64,000 nt of DNA, from NCBI GenBank assembly GCA_016713035.1, contig JADJPW010000014.1:1-64000 (forward strand), read 5' to 3'. Each line of letters begins with the position of its first letter. The first letter of the stretch is position 1. Both the position numbers and the translations under genes were made by a program. This document shows, piece by piece, positions 32,531 to 41,630 of the stretch. The notes under the pieces were generated by a model. That model saw nothing but the letters and a program-made list of their open reading frames with translations. It searched no databases and was not told where the DNA came from. The DNA comes from Verrucomicrobiaceae bacterium. Lineage in GTDB: Bacteria; Verrucomicrobiota; Verrucomicrobiia; Verrucomicrobiales; Verrucomicrobiaceae.

Positions 32531-34699
32531 TCACATGGCGGTGTAGCTGAGGCACTTGATCTCATCGAGTGAGGTATGCCCGGCGAGGACCTGGACGAGG
32601 CCCTCTTGGTAAAGGGAGCGGAAGCCGGTCTTGAAGGCGGCAGCACGCATGGCGGACATGGGAGCAGCTTCTTCGATGAGGTCGCGTAGCTCGGTGCTGA
32701 CTTCACAGATCTCCATGAGGGCGACACGGCCTGAGTAGCCGGTGTTATGACACTCATCGCAGCCACGGGCCTGAAAGATGGGTGTGGTGACGGGTGCGGT
32801 GATGACTTGTTGCTTGGCGAGGAGCTCCTGTACCTCTTGCGGCACGGGGATGGGCTGTTTGCAATAGGTGCAGAGCCTGCGGGCGAGTCGCTGGGCCTGG
32901 GAGAGGGCGATGGAGTCGGAGAGGAGGTATTTTTCCACGCCCATGCTCAGCAGTCGGGTGATGGCGCGGAGGGAATCGTTCGCGTGGAGAGTGGTGAGCA
33001 CCAGATGGCCGGTGAGGGCGGCATTCACAGCGGCACCCGCAGTTTCGGCATCGCGTGATTCACCGATGAGGATGATGTCTGGGTCAGCACGGAGGAGGGA
33101 GCGGAGGCCGTTGGCGAAATCGAGCCCGCGGGAGTTGTTCGTCTGCGTCTGATTGATGCCTTCGATCTCGTACTCGATGGGGTCCTCGATGGTCTGGATG
33201 TTGACGCCTTCGTCATTGACGCTGTTGAGCAGGGCATAAAGCGTGGTCGTTTTACCCGATCCAGTAGGGCCAGTGACGAGGACGAGGCCCTGATCCCGCT
33301 GCATGGTGCGGGTCAGGATGTCGATCTGCCGCTGGCCGAGGTTGAAGTCGCTGAGGCGCTTCACGCCATCCTGCTTGTCGAGGAAGCGCATGATGACCTT
33401 CTGGAACTCGCGGCGAGTGGGCACCGCAGCGATACGGACATCCACGCGGCGCTTGCCGATCGAGAGTGCGAGGCGGCCATCTTGGCACTCTGCGCGGGTC
33501 TGGCTCATGCCGGCCCAGTTTTTGATCAGGGCGACGAAGCGATTGAGCTGGCTCTCATGCGCGGTGAGGATGGTCTTCATGCAGCCGTCCATGCGGGCAC
33601 GGAATCGGGTGAAGCTGTAAAATTTCTCCAGATGCAAGTCGGAGGCACGGCAGCGGATGGCTGTGTAGAGTGCCCACTTCACCAAATCCTCCGGCGCGAC
33701 GCCCTGTGCCTGGGGATTGATGGCGTTCATGTCATCGGGGTAGATCTCGACGACATTGGCATCATCCACGACGCTGAGCGTGACGCTCTCCATGTCAGCG
33801 ACGCCACTTTTATCGAAGGTGGCCCCGGCACGGTTGATGGCATCACGGATGGTGGCCAGATCGGCCAGGACGGGCACGATTTTGACGACGGGATGGCCCA
33901 TGGAGACCCACTCATCCTCGAAGCGATAGCAATCACCCGAGTCACTGAGCATGAAGACGACATTCTTGCCGATGTAGATGGGATAGACGCAGTGACGCTC
34001 CAGCAAGGGCAGGGGGAAATGATTTTGGCGCTGGGCCTCCGCAGCACTGAAGACCATCTGCTTGCCACCACTGACGAGGTGCTGCAATGCGATGCCCAAA
34101 TTACGCTGCATCACATTGAAATGCGTGATGGCGAGTTTGTCTGCCTTGCCCTTCTGCGCTTCGTAAAAGCCGTTGAGCTTGGTGATCTCAGAAGGTTCGT
34201 AGGGATAATGTGCTAGTAGCCATTGATAGGTGCCTTCGAGCCCCAGCTCTTTGAAATTGGCCGGCTGGAGAGACTCGATCGTGTTGCTCTGATTGATCGG
34301 CATCTGGCCAAAGCGCTGCACCAGCTCTTTGCGTGTGTTTTGATACTGCTCGGCGGTGATGAGTACCTTGATGACCAGGAATGGCGGCACGCCCCAGAGA
34401 TCTCCGGCCCTGGGATTATGATGGGCCATGACGAGTAGTGGCCCCAGAGTCGTGATCGGTAGCCACGGATCGGCCACATACGGCACGCGGCCGAGCTTGC
34501 GCACCATTCGCTCCGCTTCGGGGGAGCAGCTCTCACGCAGCAGCGTGAGAGGGATCATGTTATGTTGGAGTGCGAGTCCTTCGATGGAAAGGATCGCGGC
34601 GGGTCGATTGTCGATATTTGGCGCAGACGGACTACTCGCTTCTCCAAAGGATTTGGAGGCGGATTGTGCCGTATTGGGAATGTTGAGAAGGGCGGGCAT
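32531..34699 (-). CDS. Type II secretion / type IV pilus assembly ATPase (GspE/PilB family)
   Basis: 722 residues. N-terminal 1-330 contains MshEN-like regions. The ATPase domain has Walker A GPTGSGKTTTLYALL near residue 477, an aspartate box (TIEDPIEYEIEGINQTQTN), Walker B DPDIILIGESRDAETA and a His box (TGHLVLTTLHANDS). A tetracysteine zinc site is formed by CTYCKQP and CDECHNTGYSG. It would power pseudopilus or pilus extension from the cytoplasmic face. Three pseudopilin genes lie directly upstream on the same strand; no PilC/GspF or secretin gene is in the window. Confidence 0.93.
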   Translation of the reverse strand: MPALLNIPNTAQSASKSFGEASSPSAPNIDNRPAAILSIEGLALQHNMIPLTLLRESCSPEAERMVRKLGRVPYVADPWLPITTLGPLLVMAHHNPRAGDLWGVPPFLVIKVLITAEQYQNTRKELVQRFGQMPINQSNTIESLQPANFKELGLEGTYQWLLAHYPYEPSEITKLNGFYEAQKGKADKLAITHFNVMQRNLGIALQHLVSGGKQMVFSAAEAQRQNHFPLPLLERHCVYPIYIGKNVVFMLSDSGDCYRFEDEWVSMGHPVVKIVPVLADLATIRDAINRAGATFDKSGVADMESVTLSVVDDANVVEIYPDDMNAINPQAQGVAPEDLVKWALYTAIRCRASDLHLEKFYSFTRFRARMDGCMKTILTAHESQLNRFVALIKNWAGMSQTRAECQDGRLALSIGKRRVDVRIAAVPTRREFQKVIMRFLDKQDGVKRLSDFNLGQRQIDILTRTMQRDQGLVLVTGPTGSGKTTTLYALLNSVNDEGVNIQTIEDPIEYEIEGINQTQTNNSRGLDFANGLRSLLRADPDIILIGESRDAETAGAAVNAALTGHLVLTTLHANDSLRAITRLLSMGVEKYLLSDSIALSQAQRLARRLCTYCKQPIPVPQEVQELLAKQQVITAPVTTPIFQARGCDECHNTGYSGRVALMEICEVSTELRDLIEEAAPMSAMRAAAFKTGFRSLYQEGLVQVLAGHTSLDEIKCLSYTAM

Positions 34700-34738
34700 G
34701 GGGTGCGCGGTCTGGAGTCTGGCGGCCTGTGATTGCGG

Positions 34739-35281
34739 TCATCTGCCGGACATCCGATAGGATTCTGGATAGGTGTAAGGAGTCGTGAAGTCCGATCCGT
34801 CGAAGTTCATCAGCAGCCCGATACCGGTGCTGCCATTGCGGATCAGTTCATACATGCGTCCGGTCCAGCGGATGCGGTAAGTATCCGTCTCAGCTGTGGC
34901 CACGGGGCGATAGCGTGGATCGTAATAAGGGGCCGCAGGCATGGAGCGCTGACGTGCCGGATTTTCAGGCTCGGGGTTCTCGTATTGCAGCATCTGCAAG
35001 ACCGCTGTCTCGTCCACCGCGCTACCATTCATACGTGGGAAGGTCTGCTCGAAGTTTTCTTCTGCAAAACGGTACACCGATTGGTTGAGTGCCTCCACTC
35101 GCTCCTGAGCCAGCACGGCCTTGGAGCTTTCCAGCAGATTTCCATAACCAGACACGGCCAGCCCACTCAAGACGCCGAGGATGGAGATAACGATGACCAG
35201 CTCCGACATTGAAAAACCACTGCGTCCGCGCAAAGGGCGGGCGGAGCAGATTTCGGAAGTTGAGCGGGCGAAAAAGCGCAT
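34739..35281 (-). CDS. Type II/IV pseudopilin
   Basis: 180 residues with a long pre-sequence and the prepilin motif G-FSMSELVIVISILGVLSG (cleavage after Gly, Glu at +5), then a hydrophobic helix and a globular domain (ESSKAVLAQERVEALNQSVY onward). The C-terminal domain has GIGLLMNFDGSDFTTPYTYP. Substrate of a prepilin peptidase not present here. Lies between the ATPase gene and two more pseudopilins. Confidence 0.87.
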   Translation of the reverse strand: MRFFARSTSEICSARPLRGRSGFSMSELVIVISILGVLSGLAVSGYGNLLESSKAVLAQERVEALNQSVYRFAEENFEQTFPRMNGSAVDETAVLQMLQYENPEPENPARQRSMPAAPYYDPRYRPVATAETDTYRIRWTGRMYELIRNGSTGIGLLMNFDGSDFTTPYTYPESYRMSGR

Positions 35282-35294
35282 GTGGAGAGGCTCT

Positions 35295-35729
35295 TCAGTA
35301 GGAGATGCTTTCGTTCGACGTGGAATTCACCAGCGGCACCTTGGAGAGATTCAGCAGGCTGTTGTCCGACAGGTTCGTGCTGAAGCCTTCTGGCATGTAA
35401 TTGATGAAAAGAGCCTCTGCGAAGGAGAGGTAGGGGCGCAGCAGGTCATAGCGCTGCTGGTCATTTTTCGCCTGCCACACCGCATTGGCCTGGGTGCGGC
35501 CATACATCTGGATGAAGCTGGCTTTCGCCATGTTCAGCCCTTCACACTTCGAGATGGCGTTCTTGCGGATGCTTTCTGAGTGCATGCGCGTGACCGATGG
35601 GATGGCCATGAAAGCCACGATGCCGATGATCGACACGCAGGCCATCATCTCCACCAGGGAGAAGGCGCGGCGCAGACTCTGTGTGCTCCACACAGCGGGC
35701 CATATTGTTAGTCGGGTAGGGGTATTCAT
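35295..35729 (-). CDS. Type II/IV pseudopilin with Ala at the cleavage site
   Basis: 144 residues; prepilin motif RRA-FSLVEMMACVSIIGIVAF, with Glu at +5 but alanine instead of glycine at -1. The globular part includes CEGLNMAKASFIQMYGRTQA and FSTNLSDNSLLNLSKVPLV. Prepilin peptidases usually prefer Gly at -1, although Ala can be tolerated. Second of three consecutive pseudopilins, 13 bases upstream of the next. Confidence 0.85.
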   Translation of the reverse strand: MNTPTRLTIWPAVWSTQSLRRAFSLVEMMACVSIIGIVAFMAIPSVTRMHSESIRKNAISKCEGLNMAKASFIQMYGRTQANAVWQAKNDQQRYDLLRPYLSFAEALFINYMPEGFSTNLSDNSLLNLSKVPLVNSTSNESISY

Positions 35730-35753
35730 AGTCGTTGTGCAGTTGCCGCTACT

Positions 35754-36326
35754 TTAGGGTCTTTTGAAAATGACTGTCGGCTCCCCGCCGGTCTCCCAAT
35801 CTGGGAGTTCCAGCCACTCGCCCAAGTTATCGAGTGCGGCGCTACGTAGCTTCTGGGTCTGGCCAGTGGAGTACTCTAAAATGTGATCCACCGTCGTTTG
35901 ATCGAGATAGCCTGGGCTCGCTGGCGTCGAGCCAGATGCAGGCCGCGGGATCAGTAGGTTAAAGCGGTGCATCGTCTCTAGGCCGCTATCATTGTACTCG
36001 GCCCGCACGGCCTCCAGACTCCGCAGCCGCCCCGTGGTGGAATTGGTGGTCTGGTCGATGACATACTGCGTCAGAGCAGACTGGATGCTGACCTGGAGAT
36101 TCCTAGCCACGGCACGGTTCGCATCTGAGGCGACGCGACTGATGGAGGCCACTACGATCGAGGACATGATGCCGATGATGGCGATGGTGAAAATGGCCTC
36201 TACAAAGCTAAAACCACCAGGGAGCGATGACCTCGCCTTTTGAGCCAAGGGGGAACCACTCGGGCCAATGGACCCTCTCCGCAGTCGGGAGAGGCGATTG
36301 GGCGCAAAATTCGAGAGTAACTTCAT
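35754..36326 (-). CDS. Type II/IV pseudopilin, first gene of the operon
   Basis: 190 residues; prepilin motif GG-FSFVEAIFTIAIIGIMSS with Glu at +5, hydrophobic helix, then a soluble domain (AVARNLQVSIQSALTQYVID, GLETMHRFNLLIPRPASGST). The 30-residue leader is long, as in the neighbours. First gene of a probable minus-strand operon running through the ATPase, regulator and hybrid kinase. An AT-rich promoter region precedes it. Confidence 0.87.
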   Translation of the reverse strand: MKLLSNFAPNRLSRLRRGSIGPSGSPLAQKARSSLPGGFSFVEAIFTIAIIGIMSSIVVASISRVASDANRAVARNLQVSIQSALTQYVIDQTTNSTTGRLRSLEAVRAEYNDSGLETMHRFNLLIPRPASGSTPASPGYLDQTTVDHILEYSTGQTQKLRSAALDNLGEWLELPDWETGGEPTVIFKRP

Positions 36327-36361
36327 GGCGTAATGTGGGCTATAAAATATTAATTACCATA

Positions 36362-36388
36362 AATATAACATCTCACAGGTTCTTTCAA
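36362..36388 (-). promoter_or_regulatory. Possible sigma-70-type promoter of the pseudopilin operon
   Basis: On the minus strand TTGAAA (36388-36383) is followed after 15-17 bases by TATATT/TATTTA (36367 and below), about 36 bases before the first pseudopilin start. The whole 36330-36450 stretch is strikingly AT-rich for this genome. The spacing of the best match is short. Confidence 0.35.
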
Positions 36389-36592
36389 GAGTTAAAAAGC
36401 ACGTATTCTATATATATGAGGATTAAATGGTAAAATTTATAAAATATTCGGTTTCTCGACTGAACGCCGGAAATCGTCCTTCCCAAAAACGGCGGACTGT
36501 GGGAGCCTCGGGGCCTTTTTGTCTCCCCAGCCGTCCATTCTGTCTCCCGCAGACTATTCGGGCTTTTTGCCACTTTTACCCCACTCAGGGCC

Positions 36593-38800
36593 ATGCGCCG
36601 CGTAGCTCCCTCCCCCATCCTTTTTTCGCTCATTTTGAGTCTTTTGAGCCTTCTGAGTGCTTTTTTGCTCTTCCAGGTCCAGCCGCTGATCAGCAAATAC
36701 ATCCTGCCCTGGTTTGGCGGCAGTCCAGGGGTGTGGACGACGTGCATGCTCTTCTTCCAGATCACGCTCTTTTTGGGCTACACCTATGCCCATATCCTGG
36801 GGCGGCTGCCGGGCCGCAGGCAGGCCATCATTCACCTCACGATGTTGGCATTCGCAGCGGCACTGTTGCCGATCATCCCGACAGATGCCTGGAAGCCTGC
36901 CGCAGACGGTGCAGAGCCGAGCTGGCGAATCCTTACTCTACTGCTGGTGTGTGTGGGGCTGCCGTATTTCATGCTCTCTAGTACCAGTCCGCTGGTGCAG
37001 GTGTGGTTCACGCGTGGCATGCCGGGTAGCAGCCCTTGGCGGCTCTATGCGCTGTCGAATATCGGCTCCCTAGTGGCGCTGTTGAGCTTTCCTTTCTTTT
37101 TTGAGCCGCGTTGGGATGTGGAGACTTTGGCAAAGGCGTGGTCCTGGGCTTTTGGGGGGTATGCCGTGCTCACTTTGGCAGCACTGTGGCTAGACCGCTG
37201 CCGCACGGATGCTGCGGAAAATTCTGCGCAGGAAAAAGTACCCGTTTTGGATGAGCCCCCTTCATTGTGGCGGCGGATGATGTGGGTTTTTCTGCCTGCA
37301 TTGGCCAGTGCGGTGCTGCTGGGGGCTACCAGCCATGTTTCCCGCGATGTGGCGGTGATCCCCTTTATGTGGGTGGTGCCGCTGAGTCTGTACCTGGTGA
37401 CTTTCATCATCTGCTTTGAGCGGGAGGCCTGGTATGCGAGGGTGCCGCTGCTGTGGGCTCTACCTGCGCTGCCCATCCTCTTTCTCACCTGCACGATGGA
37501 GAATCTGCAAAAGGAGTCGAACGGCTGGGACAAGGTCACTACCTGGCTCTCAGCGAACGAATCCTGGCTCCAGCCTGTGCTGGGAGAGGATTTGGAGAAT
37601 TTTGAGCTCGATCCGAATTACGCCTTCGAGCTGGGCTGGGCCTTTGCGGCGATGTTCCTCGCCTGCATGATCTGTCATGGCGAGCTGGCTCGGCTGAAGC
37701 CCAGCCCGAGCCGTCTCACGAGCTTTTACCTCCACATGTCTGCTGGGGGAGCTCTCGGGGGGCTTTTTGTCAGCCTAGCGGCCCCGAAACTCTTTGTGAC
37801 GCATGCGGAGTGGCCCGGTGGGCTGATGGTGGCCTTCTTTGTGGCCTGCGTGGTGCTGCTGCGTGGTTTTTGGTGCGGTCTGGAGCGGCGTCTGCCCCGG
37901 AATCTTCTGTTTGCCATCATGGGCCTAGTCATGGCGGCAGGCCTGCTGTGGATGGGCCGCCTCGGCTTCAAAGACACGGAGAATCGCCTGGAGCTGGTGC
38001 GTAACTTTTATGGGACGCTGATGGTTTCTGAGTGGAATGCGGGGGAGGAGGGGCATTCGCGTGAGTTGAGCAATGGTGGCATCGTCCACGGTCAGCAAAA
38101 TCTGGATGCGACCTCCCGGCGTGTGCCCACGAGCTATTATGGGCATGAGACGGGTATCGGCTTGGCTCTCGATAGCTTAAAGCTCAAGCCGGATGCCCGC
38201 GTGGGCGTCGTCGGCATGGGGGCGGGCACGGTGGCCTGCTACGCGGAGAGCGGCCAGACGTACCGCTTTTACGACATCAATCCCGATGTGCCACGCCTCG
38301 CGCAGAAGCACTTCTCCTACCTCCCAGACCTCCAGGCACGCGGGGCGAAGCTGGAGATCGTCGTCAGTGATGCACGTCTAGCCCTGGAAAATGAGCCCTC
38401 GCAGCAGTTTGATGTGCTGCTGCTGGATGCCTTCACTGGCGACTCCGTGCCCGCACACCTGCTCACCCGTGAGGCTTTCGCCATCTACCAGCGCCACATG
38501 AAGCCCGATGGCATCATCGCCGTCCACATCACCAACAGCTACCTCCGCCTCGCGCCACTCATGGAGAATACCGCCGCCGATGTCGGCTACAAGACCCTGC
38601 GCATCACCACGGAGACCGATCACCTCGATCAGGAGACGACCGACTACATCCTCTTTACCAACAACGCGGCCTTTCTCTCCGCGCATGCCCCCCAGCCGCC
38701 CTCGGATGACGAATTGGAAAAGGAGGCCCTCATCCACCCCCGAGTCTGGACAGACCGCCATCACGACCTTTTCCAGATTCTCATGCTCGATCTGGAATGA
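36593..38800 (+). CDS. Polytopic membrane protein fused to a spermidine-synthase-like domain
   Basis: 735 residues. The N-terminal about 460 residues hold a dozen membrane helices (LSLLSAFLLFQVQPLISKYI, then GGSPGVWTTCMLFFQITLFL; later VFLPALASAVLLGATSHVSR). The C-terminal part is a SAM/aminopropyltransferase-like Rossmann domain: RVGVVGMGAGTVACYAESGQ, YRFYDINPDVPRLA, FDVLLLDAFTGDSVPAHLLT and GIIAVHITNSYLRL. Such fusions are widespread in Planctomycetes and Verrucomicrobia; substrate unknown, and genuine spermidine synthesis is not implied. The Asp-Ala-Phe motif after the fourth strand resembles spermidine synthases. Divergent from the pilin operon. Confidence 0.88.
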   Translation: MRRVAPSPILFSLILSLLSLLSAFLLFQVQPLISKYILPWFGGSPGVWTTCMLFFQITLFLGYTYAHILGRLPGRRQAIIHLTMLAFAAALLPIIPTDAWKPAADGAEPSWRILTLLLVCVGLPYFMLSSTSPLVQVWFTRGMPGSSPWRLYALSNIGSLVALLSFPFFFEPRWDVETLAKAWSWAFGGYAVLTLAALWLDRCRTDAAENSAQEKVPVLDEPPSLWRRMMWVFLPALASAVLLGATSHVSRDVAVIPFMWVVPLSLYLVTFIICFEREAWYARVPLLWALPALPILFLTCTMENLQKESNGWDKVTTWLSANESWLQPVLGEDLENFELDPNYAFELGWAFAAMFLACMICHGELARLKPSPSRLTSFYLHMSAGGALGGLFVSLAAPKLFVTHAEWPGGLMVAFFVACVVLLRGFWCGLERRLPRNLLFAIMGLVMAAGLLWMGRLGFKDTENRLELVRNFYGTLMVSEWNAGEEGHSRELSNGGIVHGQQNLDATSRRVPTSYYGHETGIGLALDSLKLKPDARVGVVGMGAGTVACYAESGQTYRFYDINPDVPRLAQKHFSYLPDLQARGAKLEIVVSDARLALENEPSQQFDVLLLDAFTGDSVPAHLLTREAFAIYQRHMKPDGIIAVHITNSYLRLAPLMENTAADVGYKTLRITTETDHLDQETTDYILFTNNAAFLSAHAPQPPSDDELEKEALIHPRVWTDRHHDLFQILMLDLE

Positions 38801-38961
38801 CCCTATGGGGGTAGCTAGAGGCCCTGTTTTGTCATTTTCACGCATCTCGTAACAATCGGAGATTGAGAAAACTCCCAATTGCAGCCATCATCCCGGCCCG
38901 TCTGCTCCCGGAGACAGTCGGAAACAGCCACTCAAACCCTGCCACTCAGCCCGTTTTACAC

Positions 38962-41541
38962 ATGAGCCTGCCCGACATCGCTGGACATGAACTCCAAGAC
39001 CTCGTGGGCAGTGGCCGCTGCGGAGCCGTTTACCGCGCCATCGCTGGTGGCAAAGCCTGTGCGGTCAAAGTCTTCAGCAGCATGGCCATCAACCGCAAGG
39101 CCCTCTCCACCACCCTGCGGTCCCTCCAGCAAATCCCACGCCACCGTGGCATCCTCAGCGTGGAGAGCTTTAATTTCGACAAAAGCCCCTACTACAGTGT
39201 CATGCCCCTCGTCGGCGTCATGACCAAGGACAGCGATGGCCGCCGCCTCTGGCAGACGCCCACCCTGGAGGCCTCCTGCACCGGCCTACCTGCGGATCAG
39301 GCCTGGCGTTACATCTACGAGACCTCAGATGCCCTCTCCTGGCTGCATAAGCACGGCCTCCCCCACGGCAATCTGCGTCCCGCCAATGTCCTCCTCGAAG
39401 ACGATGCCGAGTCCTCCATCCGCATCGCAGATGCGGCCCAGGGCTGGATCGGTGGCATCCACCACCTCGACATCCACGACCACTTCGTCCACCTCTGCCC
39501 CGATCAAATCGAGAACCCCGACGGTGTCTTTGCCGGCTACGGAGCCTCCTGGGATGTCTATTCCTTCGGCGTCCTCGCCTACCGGCTCCTCACAGGCACC
39601 CTCCCCCGTGGGCAAAAAGCCTGGGACGACCAGCTCGCCCGTGCCAATCAGGCCGCCAGCACCGGCCATCCCTACCAGATCAGCGGTGCCGCAGTCATCG
39701 CCGCCATCCGCGCCCAGCCGAAGATCACCTGGCCGCACCCCGCCCAGTCCAAATGGGAAGACCGCCGCCGCAACATCATCGAGCGCTGCCTTGACCTCAA
39801 TCCTGCCGAGCGCTGGACCGACGCACGCGAGATCGTCCGCGAGTTCGAGGTGCTCGAAAGCGATTACCTCCTCGAAGAATCCCGCGAGCAGACCACCGCC
39901 GAGCGTGTCCGCCAGGTCAAAAAAGTCCGCAGCCTCCAGGCCGCTGCCGCCATCCTCCTCGGCGGGCTCGCACTCACCATCCTCTACGGATTCATGACCC
40001 TGCGCCGTGCTCAGAACGCAGAGATGACCATCAACACCCTGCACAGCAGCCACAAAACAGAAACCGACGGCCTCCACACCCAGATCACCACCCTCACCGG
40101 CGAGCGTGATCAGGCCCGCACCGCCAAGCTCACCGCCGACACCAATCTCCAGCACTCCCAGAGCGCCGTCGATCAATTCCTCACCCAGCTCCTCCAGACA
40201 CCTTCGGGCAACCACCTCGAAGCAGAATTCTCCCGCGAGCGGCTCCAAGACGCCCTCAGCTTCTGCACCCGTGGCCTCCCCGCATTGGAAAACGACCCCA
40301 GCCTCGGCGTCGAGCGACTCCGCGCCTACGGCAACATCGGCCAGATCCACCTCCGCCTCCACGACACCGCCCAGGCCATCACCTTCCTCACCAAAGCACG
40401 CGATCAGGCGGACTCACTCATCAAAGAAGGCAAAAACTCTGCCCAGACACCCCTCTACCAGCAGTGGCTCGGGCGTTACAGCCTCCTCCTCTCCGACATC
40501 CGCACTCGTGAAGGTCGCCATGCAGACTCCCTCTCCCTCCTGCGTGATGCCACCGCCAACCTCGACAGTGGACTCGCCGCCGATCCGAAAAATCGCCTCG
40601 CCCGCGACGAATCCGCCCGCGCTTGGCTCGAATACGGCCTCCGCTGTCAGCGCAATGGCGACTCCGCCGATGCAGAGACCGCCCTCTCTCGCATCCCCGT
40701 CATCCTGGACCCACAGCTCCTCGGTGGAGATCTCCTCGGCGATGAAAAATTCATCCTCGCCCGTGCTCGCTACGGCAAAGGCATCAGCCAACGCGACTCC
40801 GGTAAAATCCCAGAAGCCCTCGACACTCTCATCGAAAGCGTCAAAGAAATGGGCCAGCTCGTCCTCGGCAGCAGTCCACGCAATCAGGACCAAGCTCTCC
40901 TCCTTGCCGAAGGCTACACCGAGCTCGCCGACCTCATCGCACGCCACTTCAGTGCCGCAGATGCCAAAGAAGCCCACAACCAAGCTGTACCCATCCTCCT
41001 AGAGCTCAATCGCCTTCTCCCCGAGTGGGCAGATGTGAAATACCTCCTCGCTCGCAACTACGGAGCCCTCGCCTCCCTCTCCCGCGATGCCGGGCAGCCC
41101 GGCGAGGCCAGCAAAAAGAAGCAAGACGCCATCGAGCTCGTGAACGAAATCCTCGCCGACGACAAAAACAACGTCCGCTACCAATTCCTCCTCGCCAAGC
41201 TCCTCGGTGAATACAGCGAGATCGTCTCCGACCTCGGCCGTGCCGCCACCGCACTCCCCTACGTCCAAAAAGCCATCGCCTCCATCGAGGGCCTCATCGC
41301 CGCCCAGCCAGTAGGTGGCACCAAGCTCTCCCCCGAGCGCAAAATGTGGGAAAGCCAGCTCGCCCAGCTCTATGGCACCCTCGGACACACCAGTGAGGCT
41401 GCCGGCAAAAAAACAGAGGCCAAAGAAGCCTTCCAAAAAGCCCTCGTCATCTGGGAGCGGCTCGCACCCGCCTCACCTGGAGATGAAGTCGTCCAAACCG
41501 CCCTCACCTGGAGCAAAGAACGCCTCTCCAAGCTCCGCTGA
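38962..41541 (+). CDS. Membrane-bound Ser/Thr kinase-like protein (pseudokinase) with TPR-like C-terminus
   Basis: 859 residues from the ATG at 38962; the upstream frame has only a TTG. Kinase-fold domain 5-290: glycine loop LVGSGRCGAVYRA, Lys36 in CAVKVF, catalytic loop LPHGNLRPANVLLED, then IADAAQG and ASWDVYSFGVLAYRLLTGTL. The HRD aspartate is Asn (HGN) and DFG reads DAA, so catalysis is doubtful. One membrane helix near 330-350 (AAAILLGGLALTILYGFM), a coiled coil (about 360-410), then 450 residues of TPR-like helices outside. Could sense or scaffold via its extracytoplasmic part. 89 bases upstream of the RND gene. Confidence 0.88.
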   Translation: MSLPDIAGHELQDLVGSGRCGAVYRAIAGGKACAVKVFSSMAINRKALSTTLRSLQQIPRHRGILSVESFNFDKSPYYSVMPLVGVMTKDSDGRRLWQTPTLEASCTGLPADQAWRYIYETSDALSWLHKHGLPHGNLRPANVLLEDDAESSIRIADAAQGWIGGIHHLDIHDHFVHLCPDQIENPDGVFAGYGASWDVYSFGVLAYRLLTGTLPRGQKAWDDQLARANQAASTGHPYQISGAAVIAAIRAQPKITWPHPAQSKWEDRRRNIIERCLDLNPAERWTDAREIVREFEVLESDYLLEESREQTTAERVRQVKKVRSLQAAAAILLGGLALTILYGFMTLRRAQNAEMTINTLHSSHKTETDGLHTQITTLTGERDQARTAKLTADTNLQHSQSAVDQFLTQLLQTPSGNHLEAEFSRERLQDALSFCTRGLPALENDPSLGVERLRAYGNIGQIHLRLHDTAQAITFLTKARDQADSLIKEGKNSAQTPLYQQWLGRYSLLLSDIRTREGRHADSLSLLRDATANLDSGLAADPKNRLARDESARAWLEYGLRCQRNGDSADAETALSRIPVILDPQLLGGDLLGDEKFILARARYGKGISQRDSGKIPEALDTLIESVKEMGQLVLGSSPRNQDQALLLAEGYTELADLIARHFSAADAKEAHNQAVPILLELNRLLPEWADVKYLLARNYGALASLSRDAGQPGEASKKKQDAIELVNEILADDKNNVRYQFLLAKLLGEYSEIVSDLGRAATALPYVQKAIASIEGLIAAQPVGGTKLSPERKMWESQLAQLYGTLGHTSEAAGKKTEAKEAFQKALVIWERLAPASPGDEVVQTALTWSKERLSKLR

Positions 41542-41630
41542 TCGCAGCGTGACTACGGGCCAGCAGCCTTACTCCTCGTCGTCGGCCTTTCCGTGGCAGA
41601 AAATCAGAAATCTAGAATCAAAAATGCAGC

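Noticed and set aside
33482..34216. 244-codon plus-strand frame opposite the PilB/GspE gene
   Set aside because: The ATPase is complete on the minus strand; this frame has no domain or start context.
39325..40362. Long acidic minus-strand frame opposite the pseudokinase gene
   Set aside because: Mirror of the coding strand's codon bias; runs of Glu/Val/Gly/Ala are typical of antisense frames in this genome.
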